Source: Rhizophagus irregularis (lineage: Eukaryota; Glomeromycota; Glomeromycetes; Glomerales; Glomeraceae). Taken from it: DNA of 64,000 nt. Below the pieces are notes generated by a model. It worked only from the letters and a program-made list of their open reading frames with translations, searched no databases and was not told the origin of the DNA. The stretch's first letter is position 1. Every line of letters begins with the position of its first letter. A program made the translations under genes and the position numbers. Below are positions 12,299 to 26,107 of this stretch, piece by piece. The DNA is taken from assembly GCF_026210795.1 (NCBI RefSeq), contig NC_089440.1:4092001-4156000 (forward strand), given 5' to 3'.

Positions 12299-13959
12299 AA
12301 CGTAAAACGACCAAAGAACGTTTTGTATAATGAATACTAATTAGGATAAATCATGATCAAAGGTATCAAAGGTACTAGACTATTAAACATCAAATAAAGG
12401 GAGAAGGAGGAGGCTTAGAAAAATTTATTAGGGTTAATTTTATTTTTTATTTTTTTTTACGGTTTTTTTTTATTATTATTTGTTTTTTTCTTAAAAGAAA
12501 GAAAAAAAAATAAAAAAAAACAGATGTAATTTTTTATATAAAACTTTCTTTCAAAAAAGGTTAATGAATGATTTTTCTTTTTTAATTGATAACTTTGTTT
12601 TTGTTATAAACATTTTGTTCAAAAAGGAAGCTTTTTTTTTATAAAATTTTAAAATTTTTATAAATAAATGCACGCCCAATTTTTTTTTAGCATTTTTAGC
12701 ACTAAACAAGATTTTTTTTGTGACTAAACTAATTTTTACTCACGCCTCAAAAAACATTGTCATGCATGATCTGTTTTTTTTTTCATTATTATTATTACAT
12801 TATTAAAAAAAAATTTACTATAAACGAATATTTTCTTTTTTTTAAAAAAAAAAAAAAAAAAAACGGTTGAAAAAAAAACCTGTTGAAAGGTTGAAAGAAA
12901 AAAAAATATGAAAAAAAAATCTTTTTTTTTTTTTTGTGCCTGCAAAGCCGCAAAAAAAAAAGTTCCCAAATTAAGTTTTTTAAGCCATCAATTTAAAGGT
13001 AACAATTGTAAACTTATTTTAAAACCATTTAAAAACCCATACCAAAATAATTTGGTTTATATGTCGTGTAAAGATTTCCATGTACCAAATATTCGTAACG
13101 TAACGTTACAGGTTTTTTTATAGTTTTATAGTTTTTTTAATTAATGATTGGATTAATTACCGAGAAAATTGTTATTACATACGTTATTTATTGATTAAAC
13201 TCTTTCCAATTAATTCTAATAAATATTCGATTAAAGTTACGGTAAAAAAAATTTTGGGCGTAAGCAAGCACGCCCAAAAAAAATAAATAAAAATAAAAAT
13301 AAAATAATTTCTTTTTTTAAACAACGAAAAAAAAAAAAGTTTTTTTGAAACAGCCTTCAAGAAATCCTTGGGCATGTGGTGAATTTTTGTTTACTGTCAA
13401 ATATAAAAAGATAAACGTTGCATTTCATAACTTACACTTTAAAACCCTTGAAACAACCCTTATTAAGATTAGTTTCACCGAATTTCTTTCTTTCCTAACA
13501 ACAATAATACATATTTTAAATCGATTTTCTTTTTTGAAACTCGCATGAGGGATCAAACAATATAGACAATAATTATTATTTAGATAAATATGGTATGATT
13601 ATACATTTACTATATTGTCCCTTGAAATAATTTAGTTAAAATACTCTGAGAAAAACAAATAATAGTTTTCATTTGTTACAGAAATGGGTTAATAGAATAT
13701 CATACGTTTTTTTTTTCAATAATAGTAATAGTGATAATAAATAATAATATTTTTTTTTTGAATTCAATATATACGGGTCTGTAGCTATTGTTGATTGATA
13801 GTATAAGATTGATAAATTACGTAACATAAATTGATGACGTGATTATAATATTTCATATTATGATTATTATGATCTCGACTAACAAATAAGGCTAAAAAAG
13901 GTAAATATTACAATTTGAAATTTTGTAAATATATAAATAATGAATTAAAAATATTTAAA

Positions 13960-14060
13960 AGAGTATAAAAAAAGTATAAAAAAATATAAAGAGTATAAAA
14001 AAGTATAAAAAAATATAAAAGAGTATAAAAAAGTATAAAAAAGTATAAAAGTATGTCAAT
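13960..14060. repeat. Tandem repeat, AAAAAGTATA unit
   Basis: About nine imperfect copies of a 10-11 bp AGTATAAAAAA unit. Confidence 0.75.
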
Positions 14061-14559
14061 AATAGTGTAAATATTGTAAAAATATGGTAAAAATGTAAAT
14101 GTGTCAAGTAAATGTGTAAAATGTGTGTTACTCACTCACGTTTGTTATTGTAGACTATAAAGTATGTACACTCACTTAAAAAAGATTATAATAAATAACT
14201 TTAATTTCAAAGTTACTCAAACTAGTTTCCTTTTAATCTTTTGGAACGTTTCTTTGGAAAAACGATAATATGGTAATTTTATAATTAAAAATTAATTATT
14301 ATTTTTTTCCGGTATTAACTGGTTTTTGACAACCTTAAATTATTGTTTACTTTATTTAAAACAAATATTTTTTTTTTGTGAAGCATATATAGTATATATA
14401 TGATGCTATCTGAAGTATGTATAAATAAAAACTTGTTTCGCGTGAGATCATGACTTTTTTTTATCAATGTTAAACAATTTTGGAAATTTTATACAGGACC
14501 TTTTTTTTTAAGGGTTTAAAATGTATTGCAATGTATTGGTTATAAATTGTTTATAAAGT

Positions 14560-14670
14560 TTGTTATAAGTATTAGTCATAAAGTTGTTTATAAAGTTTGT
14601 TTATATAAAGTTTTTTATAAAGTTTTTTATAAAAGGTTTATAAAAGTTGCTTATAAAAGTTGTTTATAAC
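14560..14670. repeat. Tandem repeat, GTTTATAAA unit
   Basis: About eight imperfect copies of a 12-20 bp unit containing GTTTATAAAGTT. Confidence 0.7.
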
Positions 14671-15169
14671 CATGAATATACCCATGAATCCATGAATCCC
14701 CCATTCCCCGTGAATACACTGAATACACGTACGAAATATTTATAGCAAACTGCGCCAACAAGGTAATTTAAACTAGGTATAAGTCACCTAATATGGTTGA
14801 ACTCGGGTTGATAGATAACACCTGATAAACATTTATGTAAAATTTTGAAACATTACACCACATAACTTGGCGCGTTTGATGTGTTACACTCAATACTTTT
14901 TAAAGTGACACAAGGAAAAAACTTATTAGATAGAAGGGAAAAATAAAAAAAATAAAAAAGGCATTTAAAAAAAAAAAAAAAAAAAAATCAGGATAATCAA
15001 AGAAGTAATCTTGAAAGGCTTTAATCTTTTTGGGCGTTTTTTTATTTTATTTTTTTTTTCATTATTCAAATAGTAATAGATAAGATAGTTTGGCATATTT
15101 GCATATTTTTGGCAAAATAAATTCATTCGCTTTTATAAAAAAAGATAAAAAATATATATATATATGTAA

Positions 15170-15255
15170 TAAAATAAATAAATAAAATAAATAAATAAAT
15201 AAATAAAGTAAATAAATAAATAAATTTATAAAAAATAAATAAATAAATAAATAAA
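15170..15255. repeat. (TAAA)n microsatellite
   Basis: AAATAAAT tetranucleotide repeat of about 85 bp with small interruptions. Confidence 0.85.
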
Positions 15256-16311
15256 TATTAAGATATAAAAAACAAGAGATCCGTTATCTTTAGTTATCTT
15301 ATCAAACTGTTTTTCTTTATCATACGGATTCATACCCAATACCAATATATGTAATATATGGTTTTTGTTGTTTTGGTTACAATTTAAACAAAAAGGAAAA
15401 GTTAACTTGATTTTATTATTAATTCGAATTTTAAATTTAAATTTATAAAGTTTTTTTAAAAATAATTTTACCCAGGCAATTAAAAATGAATAAGATGAAT
15501 AAATTGACTCTGACAAATGACCTTTTGTTTACACCTAAATGACCTAAATGACTAAATGAATAATGAATAATGAATATCACTAGTCTCACGTCACGCTACA
15601 ATTTATTTACTTTTATTTACTAACAATAATAATTTTTTTGACACCCTCGTGATATTAAAGACTCAGAGTTGAAAAAGAAAATATTAGGTAATTAAAATTG
15701 ACAGAAAATTTTATATTATATAAAAATAAAATCTATTAATAGTACCTAAAATTTTTTCAAAAAGTTCATTTAACCTGATTTAATTTAATGCAAAAAAAGA
15801 AAATATTTCCACAATACTCACTCACAATACATTTCTATCTTTCTTAAATTCCAAATATAAAATATCATTTTAACTAGGAAAATGCATGGATTCCGCCAAT
15901 TTTTCTCGGTATGTGCCATTTTACTAAAATAATTTCATAATAAATGAAATAATATATCCTGTTTAGGTTAAATTAACATGTCAATCTTATATCAAATTTA
16001 TCCATTAACGGACACAATAGTAAATTTTCTTCATTTATTTAATTAGTATATAATTATTTTTAGGTCAAGAAGTAAAATAGGTTAACTTATTAGAGAAATA
16101 TTAAAAAAAAAGGTGAAAAGTTTCACAGGGGGGAAGAAAATAAATAATAATATAACTATTTTGATGACTCATATATGTATAACAACAATAACATACGAAC
16201 ATCGGATTTTTAATGCAAGTTGATGTGCGTCCGCCCCTCTCAAAATTTACTTTTTTTATACTTTGTGAATTATATTTCGGGTAAAAAGGATAACAAAGAT
16301 CGGGAAATATT

Positions 16312-16343
<32 letters not shown>

Positions 16344-17754
16344 AGGTTCTAGAATCAGGGAAATCTTAATATAGGTATTACGGATAATTTTAATTTTAGG
16401 TATTTTAGGTAATATGATCAAAAAAGAGAGATTTTTTTTTTTTAAACAAGAAAAGCTTTGGGCAAGTTGGTGATATCTTTCTTTGTTACAATTTATGTAT
16501 AAGCATGTGAGTATGTAAGCAAATCGATAATGTGCTTTTAATTTATTCATTTTTTGGAAAAAAAGTTCATTATTATTATTATTCTTTTTTTTATTATTGT
16601 GATTATTTAAATTATTGGGGGGGAGGCTTATAAAATGATACTTTCAAATTCGGCTATTGATACAGTACAATCAATTTAAACAATAAAATTAACAAGGACA
16701 AAAAGGAAAATTTTTTTTTTTTTTTTTTTTTGCATTGACCTTTATGCATATTTAGTATTTTATTTTAACCTGTGCGCTTTTTTTTTTCATTGTGAAAAAA
16801 AAAAAATTTTTTTTTTACGGGGCTTATTTACGAGATGAGTAAAAAGGCGTTTTTTTTTGGGGGAAAAAATTTTTTAAAAACTTTATATACTTTTTTTGTA
16901 AAATACCGGTTTATTAAGGTTTACCTTTTTTATTTTCGCGATAGTAAAAATTTGGATGACCGAATAACGAGACTCGGAATAATCGGGATACTCGGGATAC
17001 TCGGAATAATAGAATAACAATAATAAGGCTAATCTTTAATCTTGCATGTTTAAAGTAAATCTATCAAAAGATCATATTTTCTAAAATAATTTTGTCTAGA
17101 ATCATTTATTTTAGAGTGGGAATTTTTTTAATTAAACTTTTAAAAGTTATATTTAAAAATACCCCTTAAAATTAGGTAATCAAATGTTGAAAATCTTTGA
17201 AGGATATTTGATTAACGATTAGTAAACATACATGTTTACTTGTTTACGAAAACGCGTAACTTAAAACTTTATGGATTTTATAGATTAAAAAAGTAAAATT
17301 ATTAAAAATTCTATTTTTTTTCAAAAATATGAAATTGTGAAATTTAAAAAAAAATTGATACATATATTAAATAAATAATGATATATTTATACATATATAT
17401 ATTGATATATTGTAGATCTTCATAACTTCTTTTTTAACAAAGTTATTTTATTTCTTTTTAAAATTCGCGATATTTTTTTATAAATATTTTTTTTAAATTA
17501 AGAATTATTTTTTAATAAAATAGAATTTTTAAAATTTTTTTAATTTAAATACGTGTTTTTTTATTTTTATAATTATATTATTTTATTTTTTTAAAATGTA
17601 ATATTATCGATTTTCGTTATTTAATAAATTTGAATTATTTTCTTTAAAGTTTACCTTTAAAATATTTATTATTATTATTTAGATTACCTAAACTTTTTTT
17701 CTCACCTAAACCTAAAATATTTTTAGTAACTTCAATGGCGTTTGGTTATACCTA

Positions 17755-17860
17755 TATATATTATGTTCCGGCTAGTTTATATATGATATATGTTTCGGCT
17801 AGTTTATATATAATATATGTTTCGGCTAGTTATATATATATACGTTCCAGCTATTTATAA
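17755..17860. repeat. Tandem repeat containing TTTCGGCTAGTT
   Basis: Three to four direct copies of a roughly 33-bp unit, TATATATGTTTCGGCTAGTT plus AT spacer. The GC-containing core is conserved and the AT spacer varies. Confidence 0.75.
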
Positions 17861-17935
17861 AAAGTGTATTTATAAATATATTTTATAATCTATTTAATCA
17901 TAAATTTTAATCATCTTGGGAGTTGGGATTATCAT

Positions 17936-18035
17936 TACCTTGGGATTACCTTGGAATTACCTTGGGATTACCTTGGGATTACCTTGGAATTACCTTGGAA
18001 TTACCTTGGAATTACCTTGGGACTTACCTTTGGGA
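17936..18035. repeat. 11-bp minisatellite ACCTTGG(G/A)ATT
   Basis: About nine direct copies of an 11-bp unit. Since 11 is not a multiple of three, all three plus-strand frames read the same periodic peptide (LPWNYLGIT-like). The overlapping open frames here are therefore repeat artefacts. Confidence 0.9.
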
Positions 18036-18226
18036 TTATCATTACCTTTACCCTGGAATTACGACATATATAACATATATAACTTATACAGTAATTGTTT
18101 TCCAAAAAAGTTTATAAAGACTATAAATAAAATTCATAATTTTATAATTTTAAACCGTCGTACGTAATATAATAAATAAACCAAATTTGTTCATTCATTG
18201 AACGAATTTAAAATTGAATAATAATA

Positions 18227-18260
<34 letters not shown>

Positions 18261-19934
18261 AAAAATAAAATTACATAAGATCAATTTTAAAACAAACATG
18301 TCGTGAAAAAATTCAATTACATAATTTTTTTCGCATGAACGAATTTTGCATAAAAAAAAACATATACATATATATAAAATATATATAAAAAGTATACATA
18401 TATAGTATATTATGTATGTATGTTTGTATAATTCTTTTAATTTACCTAAATTATCTAAATGCATGATCCAAATTTGGCCAACAAAAAAAAAAGATAATCT
18501 TAGCAGAATTTAAAGTTCGGTATCTAGCGAATTTATTCATTATGATCATCTGATCTGAATAGTATAGAAATACCTTTTCATAACTTTTTCATATGAACTT
18601 TTATTATCAAAAGATGCAATGCAACATCTTTTGTGGGGAAGAAAGGGGTGAATTAAAATTGTTCAGTTGATAACCGGTATAACGGGTACATTTAACTATT
18701 ATTTCGATTAATTTGGTAATTCTTAATCAAATATATTTAAAATATATTAAAAAGTACACGAGAATAACGAAATGCAAAGATTTTCTTTACGGAATAAAAT
18801 TACTTATTCGCATGAGAAAATATATTTAAGCTTAAAAGCTTTATTGCATAAATCAAAATCCAATTTAAGTAGTTACAAATGAAATAATTATATGTAAATA
18901 AATATATATAATATATGTATCATACAGTCATACACTCATACTGTATATACAGTAAATATGAAATGAGCTAATTTTGGAATACAGTTAATTTTCAAGACAA
19001 AAGAATTACGAAACTTTTTTTTATTTATTTAATCATGCATCAATGAAACTTTCTATCCTAAAATGGAGTACAAGATAAGATCATTTACAGTTATAAACTT
19101 AACTCAGGAAATTAATAAGTTACATTTAAAAAGGAAAAAATTTCGAAAAAAGGTGACAATATTTTTCTGACGTTTTTTATGTTTATTAAAACGTGTATCT
19201 TTTGACCAATGGATGATAAAAAATTTGTTTATTTTTTATGTGGTACCAAGTACGTACGTACTTGTGCGTACTATAGAAGTATATAGACTGTACTGTACAA
19301 TTAATTATCTTAACAACTAATCCTAACTTTTTTTCCACGTGTTTAATAATTCTATAATAGTTGTCTCAAAAAAACTTTAAATAAAAAGTCTAGAATTTAT
19401 TTTTATGGGTAATGATTTACGAAATATTTGTGTTTTTTTTTATTGTTTTATCGTCATTTAAACAAATTTTGAATGTGATTTTCGCATATAGTGTAATAGT
19501 GTAATAATGTAATAAATATTAGCATAAATTTCAAATTAATAATAATAATATATAATAAATATAAACAATTTACAATTTATAAAAATTGTTGTTGAAAATC
19601 CATCCTCTTTTTGATTAATTCTTTATAATTATATTATTGTTGTTAATTTTCATTATTTATTACTATTTTTATTATTATTTGTATTTTTTTTTTAAAGTTG
19701 ATGTGTTTCCTTGTTTTAAGGGGTTCATTGAACGTCTTATGTACATATGTAGAATTTTATTGAATTTTTATTAAATTTTCATTGAATTTCATCATAAAAG
19801 TTCATTGAATTTTATTGATTGTGGGTTGAAAATCTCTTTATAATTCCCCGGGACGGGTCCTTATAACTAATTTATATTAATTTGCAGATGAATTTTTTTT
19901 AGGCGTTCGTTTCCGTTCGTGTTCACTACCAGTT

Positions 19935-20060
19935 TTTCGTGTTCATTTCCAGTTACGTTCATTTCATTCATTTCGGTTACGTTCATTTCCAGTTACGTTC
20001 ATATTTCTCAGTTAGTTCATATTTCCAGTTACGTTCATTTCATTCATTTCCAGTTCTCTT
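19935..20060. repeat. Tandem repeat, TTTCCAGTTACGTTCA unit
   Basis: About six imperfect copies of a 16-20 bp unit. The frame through it encodes only repeated SSYVHF-like peptides. Confidence 0.75.
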
Positions 20061-20473
20061 GCATTATCTGCATTATCATTATTACCAACTAAAAAATCTC
20101 AAATATTCATTATACTTTTTTTTTACAATTGATTCAATATATTCACGGATTGGTGTTTGGAAGAAGATTACACAAATTTAAACAATTTAAACAATTTTAA
20201 ACAATTATTTAAACAAAGTAAAAAATAAAGTTGTGGCATAAAAATTTTTTTTTCTAATTGGAAAATTGGAAACAGAAAGAAATACACGAAAAGCATAAAA
20301 TTTTCTTTCTAATTGGAAATAGAAAGAAATACACGAAAATAAAATTTAATGATACATAAAATAAAAATAAAGTTTAATAAACAAAAATAAAAACAAAGTT
20401 ATAGAAAATTATAGAAAATGACTATATATATAAAAATTTATAGTTTTTATAGTTTTACAGTTGCATTACTATC

Positions 20474-20690
20474 ATATATACTTTTATGTATAATATATAC
20501 TTTTATGTATAATATATACTTTTATGTATAATATATACTTTTATGTATAATATATACTTTTATGTATATACTCTTATATATATAATCTTGTATAATATTA
20601 TATGTATAATATATACTCTTATATATAATATATACTCTTATCAGTCTTATGTATACTCTTATGTATACTCTTCTTATGTATAACCCGTAA
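20474..20690. repeat. 19-bp tandem repeat TACTTTTATGTATAATATA
   Basis: Five near-perfect 19-bp direct copies are followed by decayed copies reading TATACTCTTATGTA. Confidence 0.85.
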
Positions 20691-22395
20691 TATAACCCGT
20701 AATATAACCCGAACTAATCTGTACCTGTACAGGTAAAAATAGTATTAAATATAATAAACTTTACATTGTTTTTTAAGAAATTGTGTAAATAAATAAATAA
20801 ATAAATATTATTATTATTTTTTTTTTTTACCCACGATATATTTGACGCGAATATTATGCACTTAATATTTTTTCTGTAAACAAATAATATAAATAATGTG
20901 ATTTGACATTTAACAAACAAGAAAATTATTAAATGTTAAATGTTTATTCCATTCAAAAATAGTTTTTTTAAATTTTTAATTTTTTTTTTTTAAAATTTGA
21001 TTAAAATTGGTTAAGATTGGTTAAGATTGGTTAAATGAAAAATGTCTTATAGGTAACAAACAAAACGCGAGGAAAAAAAAAACTTTAAAATAGAACAATC
21101 GAGAAAAAAAAATGCATTCATATTCAACTCAACTAATATTATTCCGTTTAATTCATTATGTTTCTAAAAACGTTTCTGGTGAACTTTTGACTCAGAATAA
21201 AATGAGATGTTCGTTGATCTTGTGCTACTCATTTTTTTTTTTTATAGAACGGGTTATCCGGTCTAGGGAGGGGGCGATGGGGTCCCGGTAAAATTATTAA
21301 TAGATTTATAAGCCAGACAACGAAACTTTCAGGAGGAGAAGATTGTAAACAATGCATGTCTGATAATTTACAATAAACTATTGAAAAAAGGTAAATATTT
21401 GAAATTCACAAGAGCTAAAAAAGAATTTGAACATAAAAGGTTTAATTTCTCGCCCCTGGAAAATTACATAATCATCAAATTTTCTAAACAAGGTAGTATT
21501 GTATTTTGTATAAGATTATATAAGTGCGATGTTAAATATTTTCGCTCAAGTTTTATGCAGTGTCGCATTAAAATTTTCGGTAAACAAAAAAAAAAGTGGT
21601 TCACAAAACAACGTAAAACCTCCTTAATTGTTTAGCATATGACCAGTTTTTCGGAAAGTGACACGATATTTTGTTTTTTGGGGCTCATGATTTTAATATA
21701 CTTAAATATGCGCTCTACAAATTTCTTTCTATGTAGTGTCTCTAATTACCATGGATTATTCAGCATGTGATAAAGGTCTAGAACAGAGTTTCTATTATTA
21801 TTATTTCTTTCACAACATTAAAACGCCAAATCACTTTATCCATAATTTAAATCTCATTTGAGTACCAAAGATTACTTTTTTTATTATTGGAATTATATGC
21901 CGTGTGACGACAATATTAATTGGTTTAGGTAATAAATAAGAAATAAATCCGATATGATGTTTAGCTATTCTCATTGATCAAATAAAAATAAATAGTAACA
22001 TATGATTGTGTCCAGTCATCCGGTAATGAACCTTTTGGTTCTCTAAATTATTTCTATACATAATTACATATAATTGGTCTTTTAAGATTTCTCTGTGTCG
22101 AATTTTGTAATTTTCGTCTTTAATTGATGGACTTTAGACAAGATTATTATTCAGCATGTATTTGATGTAATTGAAGAATATCGTAATTAATTAAAGTTGA
22201 GAAGGTCCCATTTATAATTTCCATTTTTCAACAACACAAAACGCCAAATTACTGCGTTTAAATATAATTCGATAACTATAAATGATTATTAATAGATTAT
22301 ATATTACGATTAACAATCTATTTTTTTTTTTATAAAAAAAATTAGCCAATAAGAAAAAAATTCACACAACAGTTTTAAAACATTTCAAAAAAATA

Positions 22396-22560
22396 ATGGT
22401 GATTTTTAGGATTTTTTCTTGGTTATTATTCATTTTAATATTTCTTCTTTCCTTTTTTATCCCTCAAAAGGTTCAAAGCCACAATAATCAACCGAGTTTT
22501 TCATTTAAAAATTTTTTTAATTTAATAAAAACAAATATTTTTTTTGTTTTACGTTTTACT
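22396..22560 (+). CDS. Possible first exon with signal peptide (weak)
   Basis: The frame begins MVIFRIFSWLLFILIFLLSF, a typical hydrophobic signal or anchor, then QKVQSHNNQPSFSF. A canonical GTAAGT donor follows codon ACT at 22560. I found no convincing acceptor and second exon downstream. It may be a secreted-protein gene fragment or chance in T-rich DNA. Confidence 0.25.
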
Positions 22561-23883
22561 GTAAGTATATCATTATTTAAATGAATGAAAAAAAATGAAA
22601 ATCTTTTAATATGTAACGTCAAATAATTAAAAAAAATGCACTCTTTTAATTTGAATTGATTATGATTTTTTTTTTTTTAACGAATCATGGAATCATAAAA
22701 AATAAAATTTTATTTTAAATTTTTTTAATATTCGGTTTTTTTTTTCCTTTTTTTTTGGTGAAACATTATTTTTTTTACAAAATTTTAAATTTTAATTGAA
22801 TGAAAAAAAAAAAAACGCGAAAATAATTTTTAACTTAAAATATAATTATTCATACATACTTTTTAATATACTGTACATAATTATTATTATATATCATATG
22901 TCGTATTACTTTAAAAAATTCTAGAACCTTATTATTCATTAAAAATTTTTGAAACTTATTATTTTTTACCCGAAAAAAAAAACCTCAATCTTATTATTGG
23001 ATGAATTTATTATTGGATAAAAAGAAAAAGCCAAGAGAATAATTTTATATATCTTCATTCATGTATTCATGTAATTATCCAATCCAATGAACCGTTATCC
23101 AATGTCGATCTTTAATTTTTTTTCTTTCAATCGATTCTAAAAAAGAAAAATAGTAATTTCTATGTAAAAAAAAAAATTTAGAAGATAATGAATTTTAAAA
23201 AAGCGATTTGTTAAAAAAAATAATGCATTTGTAAAAAAAAAAGTATGCATCTAAAAAAGAAATGCATCTTTAAAAAGAGTACTCATTTATGTTGTTATGC
23301 ATAATCATAATCTTAAAAATGCGGCCAGCAATCTTCACAGAAGATTGCAGCTAGGTACGACAGTCCAAGCTTAATGGTCAGTTTTATTTTTAAAAAAACT
23401 AAAAAAGGTAAATTAAATAACTTCCACCCATATTTGTAACTATTAGACTTCTTTAAAAAAAATTTCATTGAAAATATTATAATTGCAATTTTTTTTTTCA
23501 TACTTTTTCTGCAGCCAATAAACATGTAAACAATTTTAATTAAAGTTTACTGGATTTCAGAAAGAAAAATCTTAAATTTTTAATGTACGGTATCTTAAAC
23601 GCCTGGTACATACGGGTACATTACATCTTGCATATATAATTTCCTTTAAAAAAAAAAAAACTGGTTTTATATATTATATAAAATGAAAAGAACAAATAAT
23701 ATTTTGATTTGTTAATTCATTATGTAATTTAACCGAATTATTTTTTCCTTTGTTTAAAATCGAAATCTTTAAGGAATCGTACATTTGACTAATGGGACTT
23801 GGCATTTTGTATGTAAATCTCTCTATTCCAGGAACATTATTACAGTATAGCAGGTAGCAATTTTACCGAGTAAATAATATCAA

Positions 23884-24060
23884 ACATGGTTAGTACCGCA
23901 AGTAATGATACATGGTTAGTATCGCAAGTAATGATAACGAATTTAAATGCAGTAATTGCTAAATTAAACATGGTTAGTATTGCAAGTAATGATAGAAACC
24001 TAGCGAATTAAACATGGTTACTACCGAAAGTAATGATAGAAAATCCAGCGAATTTTAAAT
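23884..24060. repeat. Direct repeats of AACATGGTTAGTA(C/T)(C/T)GCAAGTAATGATA
   Basis: Four direct copies of a 25-28 bp unit lie at irregular 30-60 bp spacing, with a second shared piece (AGCGAATT.AA). This looks like decay of a satellite. No coding. Confidence 0.75.
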
Positions 24061-24441
24061 GCAAATTGGAAATCAGTATATGTTACAAAATATGTTAGGT
24101 CAAAAAAACTTCAAAAATGTTCAAATATTCAGAATAATTTGTAATATTCTCATATTAAAATATTTATTGGCGAAAAAATTACGTTAAAATGATATATCTA
24201 TAAAGCGAATGAGATTACTATTTTTGTTTTAGTGGACTGACTCTTTTACATCATAGTACGATTTTCATATAGCCTATATACTGCAATTCGCTGGTTTATA
24301 ATCATCTTTTCTGTTTCGTTTAGTGTCTTCACGATATTCTATTAATGAAATTTCATATTAAAGGGTCGAAATCTCGTAAGGAAATCGTTCTATCTTTGGA
24401 AATTCTATAGTTAAAAATTTTGATTCGATAATTTTATAGTA

Positions 24442-25075
24442 CAGCAAACTCCGATATAACGATACTACCTATATAACGATAACTCCGATATAACGATATG
24501 TTGAGGATTGTTGGGGATTCCCATATGAAAATTATTGAAAAATATCAGTTATATTAAATTATATTGATACTTAGATGTTCTCTCATATAGCGGGAAAGTA
24601 AAATTTTATCGTTATATTAATATATATCGGTATACCGAATACTGGTATTATCGAGGCATCATGCATGTTGTTAAAGAGACAGTACCTAACCTATTATTAA
24701 AGAGGAATGGATATGAGAATGAAATAATAGCAAAGTTACAAAAAATAGTCTCCTCGTGTGGCCCGCATATAATGTGTTGCATATAGGAGGTCAAGAAGGG
24801 TGTCGTAACGTCGATGTTGGATGAATTTATTTCAAGATATCTATTCACATCATTAGCATCCGTCAATGCTTACGTTCCCTTTATAGACACTTCCAATTAA
24901 TTACATCACAATATCTACGATTCTACGTCCACACAACAATACTATGTCCACAGCGGGGTTGACACGGTCCTTGTTCTAATTTTTAGAAATTGTTCCCTGT
25001 AGCAAGGTCTCAGACTGAAGGTAGGCTTGTATAGAAATTTCTTTATAATGTTCGTCTGCAGCCATTATTGTACTG
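24442..25075 (-). mobile_element. Tigger/pogo-like transposon relic
   Basis: The left edge at 24442 reads CAGCAAACTCCGATATAACGA after a TA, closely like pogo/Tigger terminal repeats and like the intact element at 48212, with further TATAACGA repeats inside. On the minus strand about 24650-24870 encodes DANDVNRYLEINSSNI, reminiscent of the acidic tail of Tigger transposases. No catalytic core or second terminus was found, so this would be a 3'-end remnant. The terminus call is fairly good; the coding call is inference. Confidence 0.45.
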
Positions 25076-25077
25076 TC

Positions 25078-25200
25078 TTATATTTCTATCATATAGTTTT
25101 GTTCTCTAATAAAGTACCGCAAAAAAAAAAATAGTAGACTGTGTATTTTTATCATATAGTTTTGTCCTTTTAAATAAAGTACCGCAAAAAAAAATAGTTG
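25078..25200. repeat. Two-copy direct repeat, about 63 bp
   Basis: ATCATATAGTTTTGT...TAAAGTACCGCAAAAAA is present twice in tandem with small differences, ending in A-runs. A minus-strand frame across it only repeats the same peptide and is not called. Confidence 0.75.
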
Positions 25201-25369
25201 ACTATGTCCAGAAATTCGAATCATCATCATTGGTATGGGAATTTTCACAGTAATTCTATATGAAGTGGACTTAAGTGAGTCTTGGTGTTTACTTTTCGGA
25301 TGCAAGCGACATTACCTTGGAAAAGTTACATTTTCTAGCATCCATTTTCCGACGATTACTCAACAAGAC

Positions 25370-25485
25370 ATATTCCCGAATGGACACTTTACTGGCATAT
25401 CATCTTAACATTTTCCCGATGTACTCTTCCAACGATTACTCTTTTCACTGACATATCATCTCAACATTTTCCCGAATGACTTATG
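25370..25485. repeat. Two-copy direct repeat around CATATCATCT(T/C)AACATTTTCCCGA
   Basis: Two imperfect direct copies of about 60 bp share CGATTACTC and CATATCATC.CAACATTTTCCCGA. Function unknown. Confidence 0.6.
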
Positions 25486-25905
25486 CAGATGATTTTTCTG
25501 CCGTAGTTTCTTCCCATAATCCATATGAAAAAGTTTTTAGCATTTCGAATTATATGATTACATTTGACTTTAAAATTGGGTTTGGAATTTTTTTATGAAA
25601 ATTTTATTATTTATTAGAATCTGTTCTGACTTCAAAAAACTTAGACGGAACCTAAACTTATGGGTAAATAGTTCATTTCTTTGATTACAATATAAATAGT
25701 CCACCTATTTACTTTTGTTAGGGTATTAAATTTTGTTTAAAAAGTTTGGCACACCTTCTAGAATGTGATTTTAATTAAATTTCACGAATAATTAAATGGC
25801 TAATAAAAGCTTAAAAGATAATAATTAAATTAAGGTACGGTAGATAACATTAGAGGATAAATCGCAAATTTGTTACAAATATTGGTCATCCTAATTAATT
25901 CTAAT

Positions 25906-26107
25906 CATTGTTGGCATTTGGACGCGGCCAAGAATTTTTTTGGCCAGTTTGGCCGACCAAAATGGCCAACCCTAGCCAAATTTTGATCAAATAACAAAAT
26001 ACTAATTCTTTATTAAGGCTGAATTGGCATTTGGCCCGCGGCCAAAGATTTTTTTGGCCAGTTTGGCCGACCAAACAAACTGGCCAAACGGCCAAGTGCC
26101 AACACTG
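25906..26107. mobile_element. hAT-like MITE, about 200 bp
   Basis: Ends are inverted: left CATTGTTGGCATTTGG; reverse complement of the right CAGTGTTGGCACTTGG. CAGTG-type termini followed by TTGGCA suggest a hAT MITE. Inside, TTTTTTTGGCCAGTTTGGCC(GACC) occurs twice in direct orientation. It contains no transposase. An 8-bp target duplication is not visible. Confidence 0.55.

Larger units (their letters stand above)
10295..24441. other. Long AT-rich gene desert
   Basis: About 14 kb holds no gene I can defend apart from the weak candidates at 11978 and 22396. It carries many tandem repeats (13960-14060, 14560-14670, 15170-15255, 17755-17860, 17936-18035, 19935-20060, 20474-20690, 23884-24060), A/T homopolymers and AAT microsatellites. 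No rRNA, tRNA or complete transposon was recognised. Confidence 0.5.

Noticed and set aside
17916-18167. Two overlapping plus-strand frames with LPWNYLGIT repeats
   Set aside because: Produced by the 11-bp minisatellite, which is open in every plus-strand frame.
21381-21635. 84-residue Lys-rich plus-strand frame
   Set aside because: Composition follows A-rich DNA; no domain recognised and no supporting introns or neighbours.
24648-24866. 72-residue minus-strand frame as an independent gene
   Set aside because: Better seen as the decayed tail of a Tigger transposase because of the adjacent terminus at 24442.
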